The notes under the pieces are model-generated. The model had not been told where the DNA came from. It made no database searches and saw nothing but the letters and a program-made list of their open reading frames with translations. A stretch of 64,000 bases of DNA from Candidatus Chlorohelix allophototropha (lineage in GTDB: Bacteria > Chloroflexota > Chloroflexia > Chloroheliales > Chloroheliaceae): positions 1,302,001 through 1,366,000 of the forward strand of contig NZ_CP128400.1 in NCBI RefSeq assembly GCF_030389965.1, in the 5' to 3' direction. Positions within the stretch are counted from its first letter, which is position 1. Every line of letters starts with the position of its first letter. Of the stretch, positions 1-8,069 are shown one piece after another. Position numbers and translations under genes: made by a program.

Positions 1-555
1 CCAATGGTCGAGCGGCACCCAACGCCATTCCAGCCCAAAAATCAGCCGCGCTAACGCTTTAGCCCCACGCGAGATGATCAGGCGATTGGAGGCTTCGTAG
101 CCTCGCTTGATAGTTTTTTCGGCGCGTCGCGGTACAATCCATGTGTCGATAGTAGCGTGTAATAGCCGCAAACGCCTGAATTCAGGGGTCATTTGCCCCG
201 CTTTTTCGACTGCGTTAGTCACAAGTCCGTTTCGGGCGTACAATACTTGCCCGCGTTGGTAGGGCCAGTGATCAAGGTCATGAGGAGACAGGTGTTTTTG
301 TTGTAGGTAGGAAAGGCTGATGTATTGGACATCATAGATCAGTTTCTTTTTGGCTTCGTTCACCAGAATTTCACCACATTCGGCAGGAGAAAGTCGGGCA
401 TGTGCTTCATCGCTTAGCACTATTTCGAGATCATCATCTGAGAGCGAATCGGCATGCCCGTGACCTTTGGAGCCAACCAAAACTATTCCAAGTACATCAG
501 GCTGCGCTTTCCATTCTTCGATTCTTGCAATAGTTTGAGCAAAAAGCTCAAGCAT
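1..555 (-). CDS. Nucleotidyltransferase-domain protein (3' end outside window)
   Basis: The reading frame opens with ATG at 555, preceded by AGGAG about seven bases upstream, and stays open to the window edge (185 codons seen). Residues about 20-46 read GIVLVGSKGHGHADSLSDDD followed by LEIVL. This resembles the polymerase-beta-fold nucleotidyltransferase signature (GS-x-n-G-x-n-S-D-x-D-hydrophobic) found in antibiotic adenylyltransferases and small stand-alone transferases. The downstream part is helix-rich with WIVPRR and LARLIFGLEWRW, as in the helical tail of DUF4037- or kanamycin-nucleotidyltransferase-like proteins. The C terminus is missing, so the exact family and substrate cannot be named. 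The VOC gene at 567-998 lies directly upstream on the same strand with an 11-base gap, so the two are probably co-transcribed. Confidence 0.6.
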   Translation of the reverse strand, partial: MLELFAQTIARIEEWKAQPDVLGIVLVGSKGHGHADSLSDDDLEIVLSDEAHARLSPAECGEILVNEAKKKLIYDVQYISLSYLQQKHLSPHDLDHWPYQRGQVLYARNGLVTNAVEKAGQMTPEFRRLRLLHATIDTWIVPRRAEKTIKRGYEASNRLIISRGAKALARLIFGLEWRWVPLDHW

Positions 556-566
556 AAGCTTTTCTC

Positions 567-998
567 CTAGCGACAGTGTATTTTTAGGTAGTCGGCAGCC
601 ATTTCTGGTGTTAGAAATTCCAGCATAACCCGGTTTTCTATCCAGAATTCAATTACATCGAAAGTTCCGCGTCGGAAACGCCTAGAACGCCAACCCTCTT
701 TTTCCGCGATAGCAAGAACTTCTGATTCACTTAATTTTATAGAAATGGCAGCGTGGGTAGCAGAATAAGATGCGATACACTGAGTTTGCTGGAAACTGAC
801 TGGAGCATCTTCCTCACCGGGGATTAATTCTGTCTCTACAGGGTAAACTTCAATTGTAGTGCCGGCTTCATCTCCTGTGAATACCATATATGCTCCGGGG
901 ATGATGCTAAAGCGATGAGCGCTGCCCCCCAGCATTTTTGACAGAATTTCCGCGACATGTGGCGGGTTAGAAACTGCCAGTGAGATATGGTGAATCAA
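567..998 (-). CDS. VOC (glyoxalase/bleomycin-resistance fold) protein
   Basis: A 143-residue protein. It begins MIHHISLAVSNPPHVAEIL, the usual first strand and helix of a vicinal-oxygen-chelate module. A central GAYMVF strand and a C-terminal RVMLEFLTPE strand carry possible metal-ligand residues (His4, a Glu near residue 128). The length fits one subunit of a dimeric VOC enzyme. The start is a TTG at 998 with CGGAGAG nine bases upstream. I cannot assign a substrate; known VOC members range from glyoxalases to dioxygenases and resistance proteins. It follows the sdh operon but is separated from it by a strong hairpin at 1025-1053, so it is probably transcribed with the nucleotidyltransferase gene rather than with sdh. 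Confidence 0.6.
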   Translation of the reverse strand: MIHHISLAVSNPPHVAEILSKMLGGSAHRFSIIPGAYMVFTGDEAGTTIEVYPVETELIPGEEDAPVSFQQTQCIASYSATHAAISIKLSESEVLAIAEKEGWRSRRFRRGTFDVIEFWIENRVMLEFLTPEMAADYLKIHCR

Positions 999-1024
999 GT
1001 TTTTTTCTCTCCGGGATTAACGAA

Positions 1025-1053
1025 ACCCCCTTACCCCGGTTGGGGAAGGGGGT
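1025..1053 (-). terminator. Hairpin after sdhB
   Basis: A G/C-rich inverted repeat: CCCCCTT, one bulged base, CCCC, a GGTT loop, then GGGG and AAGGGGG. It lies 35 bases after the sdhB stop, where the sdh transcript would end. The U tract on the minus strand is short (TTTCGTTAAT), so termination may be partial. Confidence 0.55.
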
Positions 1054-1087
1054 AAAATTATCACAACAAGTTTTAAGTTGTTCCAGA

Positions 1088-1783
1088 TTATCGTCGATAT
1101 AGCATATAGCGCTTTATTTCCTCGATAGCTTTCGTTACCGGGATATCGCGTGGGCAGGCATCGGTGCAGTTAAAGACGGTACGGCAACGGAATAGACCTT
1201 CGGCTTCGCCCAGAACGGCAAGGCGATCTTCTGCGCCTTGGTCGCGGGTATCGAAAATGAAGCGATGCGCATTTACTATTGCAGCAGGTCCAATAAAATC
1301 GCCGCTTGCCCAGTAAGGAGGGCAACTACCGCTACAAGCGCCGCAAAGGATACACTTGGTGGTTTCATCGAATACATCGCGTTCTTCAGAAGATTGTATC
1401 CGCTCGGCGGCAGGCGCATCGTCATAATTAATCAGGTAGGGTTTGATAGAGCGATATTTGGCAAAGAAAGGTTCCATGTCCACTACCAAGTCTTTGATAA
1501 TGGTAAAACCGAGCATTGGCTCAATCTGAATTTTCTTGCCTATATCTTGTACCAGCACTTTACAAGCCAGACGGTTACGTCCGTTGATACGTACTGCATC
1601 GCTACCACAAACGCCGTGTGCGCAACTCCGGCGGAAAGTAAGAGTACCGTCCTGATACCACTTGATGGTGTTGAGTACATCAAGAATTCTATCAAGCGGG
1701 TCTGCCTCTAATTCATAGGATTGGAAATGCGCCTTTTTATCCTTTTCAGGGTCGAAGCGCAAAACTTTCACCGTTACTTGCAT
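1088..1783 (-). CDS. sdhB: Succinate dehydrogenase iron-sulfur subunit
   Basis: This 231-residue protein is the electron-transfer subunit of respiratory complex II, passing electrons from SdhA flavin to membrane quinone. The N-terminal 2Fe-2S domain carries CAHGVCGSDA with the later RLAC cysteine (about residues 54-75). The C-terminal domain carries CILCGACSGSCP (about 144-155) and CRTVFNCTDACPRDIP (about 200-215), the ligands of the 4Fe-4S and 3Fe-4S clusters. Length and motif order match the SdhB/FrdB family. It is the last gene of sdhCDAB, 36 bases after sdhA. Succinate dehydrogenase and fumarate reductase cannot be separated by sequence alone. The two anchor genes and the TCA-like context favour the dehydrogenase direction. 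Confidence 0.95.
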   Translation of the reverse strand: MQVTVKVLRFDPEKDKKAHFQSYELEADPLDRILDVLNTIKWYQDGTLTFRRSCAHGVCGSDAVRINGRNRLACKVLVQDIGKKIQIEPMLGFTIIKDLVVDMEPFFAKYRSIKPYLINYDDAPAAERIQSSEERDVFDETTKCILCGACSGSCPPYWASGDFIGPAAIVNAHRFIFDTRDQGAEDRLAVLGEAEGLFRCRTVFNCTDACPRDIPVTKAIEEIKRYMLYRR

Positions 1784-1819
1784 CTATTTGAACCTTTCAT
1801 TGCGAATTGTAAAAATACG

Positions 1820-3562
1820 CTAGTATTTGCGCTCCTTTGGCTGGAACCTGGTTATGGATACGGGTTTATAGGCAAGGCGCGAAACACCACCATCCTCGCT
1901 GCGATAAGCCAGCGTATGCTTCAGGAAGTTCACATCGTCGCGGTTTAACATATCCTCGCGATAATGTGCGCCCCGACTTTCTTTGCGTTCCAGCGCGCCC
2001 TTGGCAGTGGCTTCGGCAACTTCAAGCAGCGAGCCAAGTTCAAGAATTTCCAAGCGTTCGGTGTTGAATTTACTGCTTGGGTCTTGCAAGCGTACTTTAA
2101 GGTAGCGTCCCTTCAACTCCTGTATTTTTGTCAGGGCGTGGGTCATGCCTTTTTCGTTGCGCACTACTTTTACATTTTCTTCCATTTCGCGCTGTAATTC
2201 TTTGCGAATGTCGGCGGCAATTTCCTTGCGCTTGGGATCGGTTCCGGCATTAACCCAACCAATTAACTGGTTTGCTTTGGATTCATGATTAGCAGGTAAT
2301 TCCTCGAAATCTACCGTTTTGATGTATTCTGCCGCTTTCATACCGGCACGTCGTCCGAATACCACAAGGTCTACCAATGAGTTAGTACCGAGGCGGTTTG
2401 CGCCGTGGACAGAAACACAGGCAACCTCACCGGCAGCGTATAAGCCGGGTAATACGGTGGCGTTCTCATCTATTATAACTTCGCCATTCACGTTGGTGGG
2501 TACGCCACCCATTGCGTAGTGAGCGGTAGGCTGAATCGGCACACCTTCTTTATACGGCTCAACTTTTAGGTAGGTGCGGGCAAAATCGGTAATATCAGGC
2601 AATTTAGCGTCAATGACCTCTTTGCCGAGGTGATCTACGTGCAGATACACATAGTCCTTATCTGGTCCCGCTCCGCGCCCTTCCCGGATTTCCTGAGCGA
2701 TAAAGCGACTTACCATATCACGTGGGGCAAGGTCTTTAAGGGTTGGGGCGTAGCGTTCGCAGAAGCGTTCGCCTACTGAATTACGCAGGATACCACCTTC
2801 ACCACGTGCCGCTTCGGAAAGCAATACGCCGATGCGATAAAGCCCGGTGGGATGGAACTGATACATTTCCATATCCATCAAGGGTACACCAGCACGATAG
2901 GCACTGGTCATACCATCGCCGGTGCAAGCGTGAGCATTCGAGGTAACTTTCCAAGCGCGTCCATAACCGCCGGTAGCAAGAATAGCCGCTTTGGTTTGGA
3001 AAGTGTGCAATTCGCCCGTTTTGATGTCAATAGCTGTAACGCCTACGCAACGCCCGTTATTGATCAATATATCCATCAGGTGGAATTCGTTAAAGAAAGT
3101 TACATTATTCTTGATACCCTGTTGGTATAGAGTTTGAAGAATCATATGTCCGGTGCGGTCTGCGGAATAGCAGGCACGGCGTACCGGACCTTCTCCGTAG
3201 TTGCGGGTGTGACCACCGAAACGGCGCTGGTCAATTTTACCTTCGGGAGTGCGGTTAAAGGGCAATCCCATATGCTCAAGTTCGTAAATGGCATCAATTG
3301 CTTCGCGTGCTAGGATTTCGGCGGCATCCTGATCGGTCAGGTAATCGCCACCTTTGACCGTATCGAACATGTGCCATTCCCAATGGTCTTCCTCGCAATT
3401 GCCTAGCGCGGCGCAGATACCACCTTGAGCAGCGCCGGTATGCGAGCGGCTGGGATACAGTTTACTGATTACCGCCACGTTACCCTTGCCGACTAGCTTT
3501 ATAGCAGCAGACAGGCCAGCCCCACCTGCTCCTATTACTACGGCATCATATTTATGGTACAT
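1820..3562 (-). CDS. sdhA: Succinate dehydrogenase flavoprotein subunit
   Basis: A 580-residue catalytic subunit of complex II that oxidises succinate to fumarate with covalently bound FAD. Residues 6-23 form the FAD-binding VVIGAGGAGLSAAIKL strand-loop-helix. SRSHTGAAQGGICAALGN follows (about 38-55), containing the His used for FAD attachment in this family. The substrate region reads HPTGLYRIG and RGEGGILRN, and the C-terminal flavin contact is HGANRLGTNSLVDLVVFG. The helical and capping domain ends near THALTKIQELKGRY. Start ATG at 3562 has GAGGAG ten bases upstream. It sits between sdhD (28 bases upstream) and sdhB, in the conserved C-D-A-B order. Confidence 0.96.
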   Translation of the reverse strand: MYHKYDAVVIGAGGAGLSAAIKLVGKGNVAVISKLYPSRSHTGAAQGGICAALGNCEEDHWEWHMFDTVKGGDYLTDQDAAEILAREAIDAIYELEHMGLPFNRTPEGKIDQRRFGGHTRNYGEGPVRRACYSADRTGHMILQTLYQQGIKNNVTFFNEFHLMDILINNGRCVGVTAIDIKTGELHTFQTKAAILATGGYGRAWKVTSNAHACTGDGMTSAYRAGVPLMDMEMYQFHPTGLYRIGVLLSEAARGEGGILRNSVGERFCERYAPTLKDLAPRDMVSRFIAQEIREGRGAGPDKDYVYLHVDHLGKEVIDAKLPDITDFARTYLKVEPYKEGVPIQPTAHYAMGGVPTNVNGEVIIDENATVLPGLYAAGEVACVSVHGANRLGTNSLVDLVVFGRRAGMKAAEYIKTVDFEELPANHESKANQLIGWVNAGTDPKRKEIAADIRKELQREMEENVKVVRNEKGMTHALTKIQELKGRYLKVRLQDPSSKFNTERLEILELGSLLEVAEATAKGALERKESRGAHYREDMLNRDDVNFLKHTLAYRSEDGGVSRLAYKPVSITRFQPKERKY

Positions 3563-3589
3563 CTCTGACTTGCTCCTCGTGAAAAAGAA

Positions 3590-4018
3590 TTACTTTACCG
3601 GCACAACCGGATTAAAAGTAATGATGACCTGTGATCCGATTAGTATAAAGAATATGCCAACCGCATATAAGGTAGAAAGGGCGAACATACGCCAGCCTCT
3701 TGCGCTGACATAATCATAAATCAGTACCCTTGCGCCGTTCAAGCCATGCAAAAGCGCTAGAAAGAGCAAGATCAGGTCGTAGGTGCGCCAGAGCGGGTTA
3801 GCCCAGCGATTTGCAACAAATTGGTAATCAATCACATCCACATTATTGAGTAGGTGCATGATTACAAGGTGACCGAGCGCAAAAATAATCAACAGGATGC
3901 CTGAAACCCGGAAGAAATACCAGCTATAGAGTTCAAACTGATTAGCGGGTTTGGGACGTGAGCCTTTAGAAGTATAGCGACGTTTCTGTTGGGATTGAGC
4001 TTGAGTTTCGACTGCCAT
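3590..4018 (-). CDS. sdhD: Succinate dehydrogenase membrane anchor SdhD
   Basis: A 142-residue membrane protein with a basic N-terminal 30 residues and three hydrophobic helices: FFRVSGILLIIFALGHLVIM, YDLILLFLALLHGLNGARVL and FALSTLYAVGIFFILIGSQV. The His of GHLVIMH or of ALLHGLNG is the likely haem b ligand. The family anchors SdhAB to the membrane and forms the quinone site. The pairing with the second anchor at 4093-4491 and the position just before sdhA support the assignment. C and D are named by operon order, so the labels could be exchanged. Confidence 0.85.
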   Translation of the reverse strand: MAVETQAQSQQKRRYTSKGSRPKPANQFELYSWYFFRVSGILLIIFALGHLVIMHLLNNVDVIDYQFVANRWANPLWRTYDLILLFLALLHGLNGARVLIYDYVSARGWRMFALSTLYAVGIFFILIGSQVIITFNPVVPVK

Positions 4019-4092
4019 AGGTTTTAAAATTTCCTTTTTCTAGTAGAAAATGCGGGTTTTATACCCGCTCTTTCATCGAAAAACCGTCGTAT

Positions 4093-4491
4093 CTATGTCC
4101 ATTTTACGCTGCTCAGCATTATTATAGCAGCGGGCAGCCACAGCACCAAGAAAAGAGCTAAGGTGAAGTAAAAAAGCTGCTTATGGTATTTGATAGCGGA
4201 TTCCCAGAAGTCCAGCAGGATTATACGCAAGCCATTAGATGCATGGAACAATACCGCCCCTACCAAAAGCACTTCAATAATGCGGAAGGGTGGGATTTTG
4301 TAAAGAAAAACGAGGTCTTCGTAGTAACTCGGACCAAGCCCTACCAGATAGGTATCAGCAATATGCAGAAAAAGGAAGCCCAGAATCCCAACACCTGTGA
4401 GGCGATGGAGTATCCAGAGCCACATACCAAATTGACCACGATACATTTGTAATCCCCTTTGAGAAAAGGTTAGGTTCGGCTTAGAAGTCAA
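4093..4491 (-). CDS. sdhC: Succinate dehydrogenase cytochrome b subunit SdhC
   Basis: A 132-residue protein and the first gene of the sdh operon. It contains the family signature WILHRLTGVGILGFLFLHIADTYL (about residues 26-49), with conserved His and Arg near the quinone and haem sites. Two further membrane helices follow (IIEVLLVGAVLFHASNGLRI and LFYFTLALFLVLWLPAAIIM). The FHASNGLRIILLD segment is typical of SdhC-type anchors. Known family role: binds haem b and quinone together with SdhD. An excellent promoter lies 47-75 bases upstream of its start. Confidence 0.88.
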   Translation of the reverse strand: MTSKPNLTFSQRGLQMYRGQFGMWLWILHRLTGVGILGFLFLHIADTYLVGLGPSYYEDLVFLYKIPPFRIIEVLLVGAVLFHASNGLRIILLDFWESAIKYHKQLFYFTLALFLVLWLPAAIIMLSSVKWT

Positions 4492-4537
4492 AAGCCGTCT
4501 ATTTCATCGTTATGAGCCAGATTAAAACGTTGTGAAC

Positions 4538-4566
4538 ATTATAACACTCCGATTTTAGGCTTGCAA
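4538..4566 (-). promoter_or_regulatory. sdh operon promoter (-35 / extended -10)
   Basis: On the minus strand: TTGCAA, a 17-base spacer, then TATAAT, with TG one base before the -10 (TGTTATAAT). It points into sdhC at 4491. No operator is obvious in the roughly 40-base leader. Confidence 0.7.
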
Positions 4567-4696
4567 TATTGGACTAGGGCATTAATTTTATGTCAGGCTA
4601 AAGAATCGGCAAAGATATTGCCCTTTGGCGCTATTTGTCTCACCGTGTGCGAAGAATCACAAGCAGTTTCAGTTCAGAATAAAGCGCAGTTTTGTA

Positions 4697-5461
4697 TCAA
4701 GCTTTGCGGCGGCACACATAGATTAATTTTTCGCTGCCTGCGTGGTATTCGTCAAATTCATAAGATCCATACAAATCTTCGATGGAAAAGCCGCTTTTAT
4801 CGAGCAGCAGTTCCGCTTCGTAGCGATAAATATAACGAAGGTTAAAGGATGTTACGGTGCGCCGCAAGCTATTATCTGCCTCAATTTCATCGAATATGTA
4901 GCGATAATGGCGTTGCTGCATCGCCGGTTCTGCAGTAGCGCTTAAGAAAACCTGCACCAGATTGCCGTTTTTTGGATTCTGAAACTCGCTATCCAGTTCA
5001 AGCCTTCCATCGGCGGGATATTGTTCCTTGATTTCTGGGTTTTGTATATCAAGTATAAACAGCCCAGCAGGCGCAAGATGTTTGCGGGCAGCGTTTAGGC
5101 AATCAATTTGTTCGGGCTGGCTGAGTAGATGTTGGAAAGAATTGAGCGCGATGAAAATAAAATCGAATTGTTCACCTAGCTCAAAATTGCGCATGTCCGC
5201 CGGAAAGAAGCGTGCCGTTTCTTTAAAACCAATCGCTTTATTGCGTGCAATCTCCAGCATTTTTTCGGAAGCATCCAATCCGGCAACTCGATAACCTGCT
5301 TCCAATAGCGGAAGTGTAACCCGTCCTGAACCGCACGCCAATTCCAACACTCGCGCATTAGCTCCAGCACGGCGTACCATCTCAACGTAAAAATCAAGGT
5401 CAGCATCGAACCTTGCATACTTAGTATCGTAATATTCGGCGATGTTGTCGTAGGGGTTCAC
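4697..5461 (-). CDS. Class I SAM-dependent methyltransferase (second of a tandem pair)
   Basis: A Rossmann-fold methyltransferase. Motif I is VLELACGSGRVTLPLLEAGY, followed by VAGLDASEKML (acidic ribose-binding Asp) and FIFIALNSFQHL as motif IV. The substrate is not predictable; the closest general type is the small methyltransferase 11/25 fold. The start chosen is GTG at 5461, which overlaps the stop of the upstream methyltransferase (GTGA). An ATG at 5488 would add nine residues and overlap the neighbour by 31 bases. Relation to its neighbour is clear: matching N-terminal motifs (YYDxxY), motif I, FNxFQH-like motif IV, and a shared ending FDEYHA / FEEYAA ... IYxC. The pair therefore arose by duplication. 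Confidence 0.75.
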   Translation of the reverse strand: MNPYDNIAEYYDTKYARFDADLDFYVEMVRRAGANARVLELACGSGRVTLPLLEAGYRVAGLDASEKMLEIARNKAIGFKETARFFPADMRNFELGEQFDFIFIALNSFQHLLSQPEQIDCLNAARKHLAPAGLFILDIQNPEIKEQYPADGRLELDSEFQNPKNGNLVQVFLSATAEPAMQQRHYRYIFDEIEADNSLRRTVTSFNLRYIYRYEAELLLDKSGFSIEDLYGSYEFDEYHAGSEKLIYVCRRKA

Positions 5462-6255
5462 GCTTGTTCCGGCTCTGCTTTCTGACAAATATATATAATG
5501 CGAGGGCTTTCGGCGGCATACTCTTCAAAGTAATAACTGCCATAAGACTCTACTATTTTGAATCCGACTTTTTCAAGCAGGTTTTTTAACTCATCTGCAT
5601 AAAAATAGCGCAACTTGAGGGTGGTATTACAAACTAAATCGTTATTACCGCCCGGTAGCCTTTCGTAGTACATGTAACGTCGAGTGCGAATCTGGTGGTG
5701 AGGAAAGTCGGTAGTACTGACCATCAAGGTTACGGTGCTTTGCCGTTCTGGATCATGCATAACACCATAAAGCTCGGTCAGTTTGTTGGCGGGTTCTTCA
5801 TCGGGAGTTGAATTATCCATTGCCAACACAAAAACACCTTGAGTTGACAGCATATCTCGCGCATTCTCAAGGCAAGCAATCTGATCTTCATCATCATACA
5901 TGTGCTGGAAGGTGTTAAAGCCTAGAATGACTATCTCAAACTTTTCTGAACCAAGAACGGTGCGCGGGTAACGCATGTCGCCCTTAAGCAAGCGAGTACG
6001 CGCTTGAGCTTGCACGGGCAGGGCTGTTAACTTGTTATGGGCGCGCTCAAGCATTTCATCGGAAAGGTCTAACCCGGTGACTCGATAACCCGCTTCTACC
6101 AGCGGTATGAGCAAACGCCCTGTACCGCACGCCAGTTCAAGAATATGAGGGTCAACGCCTACTTGCCGAATGATTTCCAGATAAAATGGATTGTCGGTGG
6201 TTACATCAGAATAATACAGGTCATAATAGTAGGCGAACCCAGCATATTCATCCAA
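5458..6255 (-). CDS. Class I SAM-dependent methyltransferase (first of a tandem pair)
   Basis: A paralogue of the gene at 4697-5461. Motif I is ILELACGTGRLLIPLVEAGY, followed by VTGLDLSDEMLERA and ILGFNTFQHMYDD, so SAM binding is well supported while the acceptor is unknown. I prefer the TTG at 6255, which has GGAG seven bases upstream and lies just beyond the gcvPA stop at 6258. An ATG at 6288 would instead overlap gcvPA by 31 bases. Known glycine-cleavage operons do not normally carry this gene; its tight spacing suggests co-transcription with gcvT-gcvH-gcvPA. Confidence 0.75.
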   Translation of the reverse strand: MDEYAGFAYYYDLYYSDVTTDNPFYLEIIRQVGVDPHILELACGTGRLLIPLVEAGYRVTGLDLSDEMLERAHNKLTALPVQAQARTRLLKGDMRYPRTVLGSEKFEIVILGFNTFQHMYDDEDQIACLENARDMLSTQGVFVLAMDNSTPDEEPANKLTELYGVMHDPERQSTVTLMVSTTDFPHHQIRTRRYMYYERLPGGNNDLVCNTTLKLRYFYADELKNLLEKVGFKIVESYGSYYFEEYAAESPRIIYICQKAEPEQA

Positions 6256-6257
6256 AA

Positions 6258-7571
6258 TTACGCTCCGCGCAACACTTCCACCAAACAATCAATTTCTTCT
6301 CTGGTGTTCATTTCGGTGCAGCAAAAGAGCAAGCAATCGGCAAATTGGGGGTACTCTTTGCCAAGAGCATAACCGCCGATTATTCCGGCTTCTTTACAAG
6401 CTGCTTGCACTATTTCTATATTTGGTACACGTACTAAGAACTCATTGAAGAAAGCGCCTTCTAGTAGCAAGCTGTAACCGGGAAGTTTGGCAATTTCGTC
6501 AGCGGCATAGTGGGCTTTGTGATAGCATTGTTCCGCTACTTCGTGCAAACCTTGTTTGCCCATTGCGCTCAGGTAAACGGTAACGACCAAAGCGATCAAG
6601 CCTTCGTTAGTGCATATATTGCTGGTGGCTTTTTCGCGTCGGATATGCTGTTCGCGAGTCTGGAGGGTTAGCACAAAAGCGCGTTTGCCCGTTTTATCGG
6701 TGGTCTGTCCCACTATGCGACCGGGCAAGTTGCGGATATATTCATTACGACAGGTGAAAATACCCACATAAGGTCCACCAAAGCTAGGGCGCATTCCGAG
6801 GCTTTGCCCTTCGCCTACCGCAATATCTGCGCCACACTCACCGGGCGGTTTGAGCAAGCCCAATGAGGTAGGATAGGCTGAAACTACAAACAACGCCCCT
6901 TTAGCGTGAGCCGCATCCGCGAGCTTTTTCAAATCTTGAATCTGCCCCAGAAAATCAGGCTGTTGAACCAACAGAGCGGCAGTTTGGTCATCAAGGGCGG
7001 CAACCGCTTCTTCCATGGTTTCATATTCGGCGATAACGATACCCTGCGGTTCGGTATAGGTGCGCGTTACGGCACGGGAGTCAGGGTGTACCGTTTTAGG
7101 GATTATCACTTTGTTTCTATTAGTGACGTTAACTGCCATAATGGCGGCTTCTGCCAGCGCGCTTGCCCCGTCATACATAGAAGCGTTTGAAACATCCATG
7201 TTGAAGAGTTCGCCCATCATGGTTTGATATTCGTAAATGGCTTGCAAAGTACCCTGACTTACTTCGGGCTGGTAAGGAGTATATGCGGTATAAAACTCAG
7301 AACGCCCCACCAAATGCCCAACTACACTGGGTACATAGTGGTTGTAACTTCCTGCTCCGAGGAAAGAGGCATGATCACGCAAATTCCAGTTGCGGGAAGC
7401 CAAACCGTTCATCAGGCGAGTTGTTTCTAGTTCAGAGAGGGCTTTGGGTAGGTCGAGTTTAGGGAAGCGCACCTGTTTGGGTACTACCTCGAAAAGCTCT
7501 TCAACCGAATCGACACCGATGCTTTTCAGCATTTCCTGAAGCTCAACATCGGAATTAGGAACATAATTCAT
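6258..7571 (-). CDS. gcvPA: Glycine dehydrogenase (decarboxylating) subunit 1
   Basis: A 437-residue N-terminal half of the split P-protein of the glycine cleavage system, which decarboxylates glycine and loads the aminomethyl group on the lipoyl arm of GcvH. Recognisable family segments are FLGAGSYNHYVPSVV, TAYTPYQPEVSQGTLQAIYEYQ, GEGQSLGMRPSFGGPYVGIF and EKATSNICTNEGL. In split enzymes the PLP-binding lysine is in the second subunit, GcvPB. No gcvPB lies next to it here: the following genes are two methyltransferases. The gene follows gcvH by about 100 bases containing a hairpin. Confidence 0.93.
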   Translation of the reverse strand: MNYVPNSDVELQEMLKSIGVDSVEELFEVVPKQVRFPKLDLPKALSELETTRLMNGLASRNWNLRDHASFLGAGSYNHYVPSVVGHLVGRSEFYTAYTPYQPEVSQGTLQAIYEYQTMMGELFNMDVSNASMYDGASALAEAAIMAVNVTNRNKVIIPKTVHPDSRAVTRTYTEPQGIVIAEYETMEEAVAALDDQTAALLVQQPDFLGQIQDLKKLADAAHAKGALFVVSAYPTSLGLLKPPGECGADIAVGEGQSLGMRPSFGGPYVGIFTCRNEYIRNLPGRIVGQTTDKTGKRAFVLTLQTREQHIRREKATSNICTNEGLIALVVTVYLSAMGKQGLHEVAEQCYHKAHYAADEIAKLPGYSLLLEGAFFNEFLVRVPNIEIVQAACKEAGIIGGYALGKEYPQFADCLLFCCTEMNTREEIDCLVEVLRGA

Positions 7572-7604
7572 CTCTTATACCAGCCTGTTTCTAGTAAAGG
7601 TATT

Positions 7605-7632
7605 TTTGCCTACAGGCTAACCCGTAGGCAAA
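7605..7632 (-). repeat. Hairpin between gcvH and gcvPA
   Basis: Perfect nine-base inverted repeat, TTTGCCTAC and GTAGGCAAA, with a ten-base loop. There is no T tract after it on the minus strand, so it looks more like a stabilising or attenuating structure in the gcvH-gcvPA spacer than a full terminator. Confidence 0.5.
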
Positions 7633-7673
7633 CACAAAATTGATTAACGGTAGAGGGATTCTAAATGAACCTG

Positions 7674-8054
7674 CTATTTACCGATCAAAGCGCGGTAAGC
7701 CACCGAATCCATCAGATTGTTCAATTCAGCCAGATTATTGGCTTTTAGTTTGATAATCCAGCCCTCTCCGTGAGGGTCTTTGTTTACCAATTCGGGCGTG
7801 TTTACTACCGCTGCATTGACCTCGATAACTTCGCCTGATAGAGGGCTATAGAGATCCGAAACGGTTTTGACCGACTCAATTACGCCAAAAGTCTGGTTTT
7901 GGGACAACTGCTTGCCCACATCAGGCGCGTCCACGTAAACAATATCGCCCAGTTCATCCTGTGCAAATTCGGTAATGCCCACGATGGCAACATCGCCTTC
8001 CACTTTTACCCATTCATGTTCTTTGCTGTACTTCAAATTTTCAGGGAAATTCAT
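7674..8054 (-). CDS. gcvH: Glycine cleavage system H protein
   Basis: A 126-residue lipoyl carrier of the glycine cleavage system. The sequence opens with NLKYSKEHEWVKVEGDVAIVGITEFAQ. The lipoylation lysine is in FGVIESVKTVSDLYSP (about residue 64). The segment DPHGEGWIIKLK is also typical. The length is standard. It sits 15 bases after gcvT and moves the aminomethyl group between the P and T proteins. Lipoylation requires LipA/LipB or LplA genes that are not in this window. Confidence 0.96.
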   Translation of the reverse strand: MNFPENLKYSKEHEWVKVEGDVAIVGITEFAQDELGDIVYVDAPDVGKQLSQNQTFGVIESVKTVSDLYSPLSGEVIEVNAAVVNTPELVNKDPHGEGWIIKLKANNLAELNNLMDSVAYRALIGK

Positions 8055-8069
8055 GGGATTAACCTCTCC

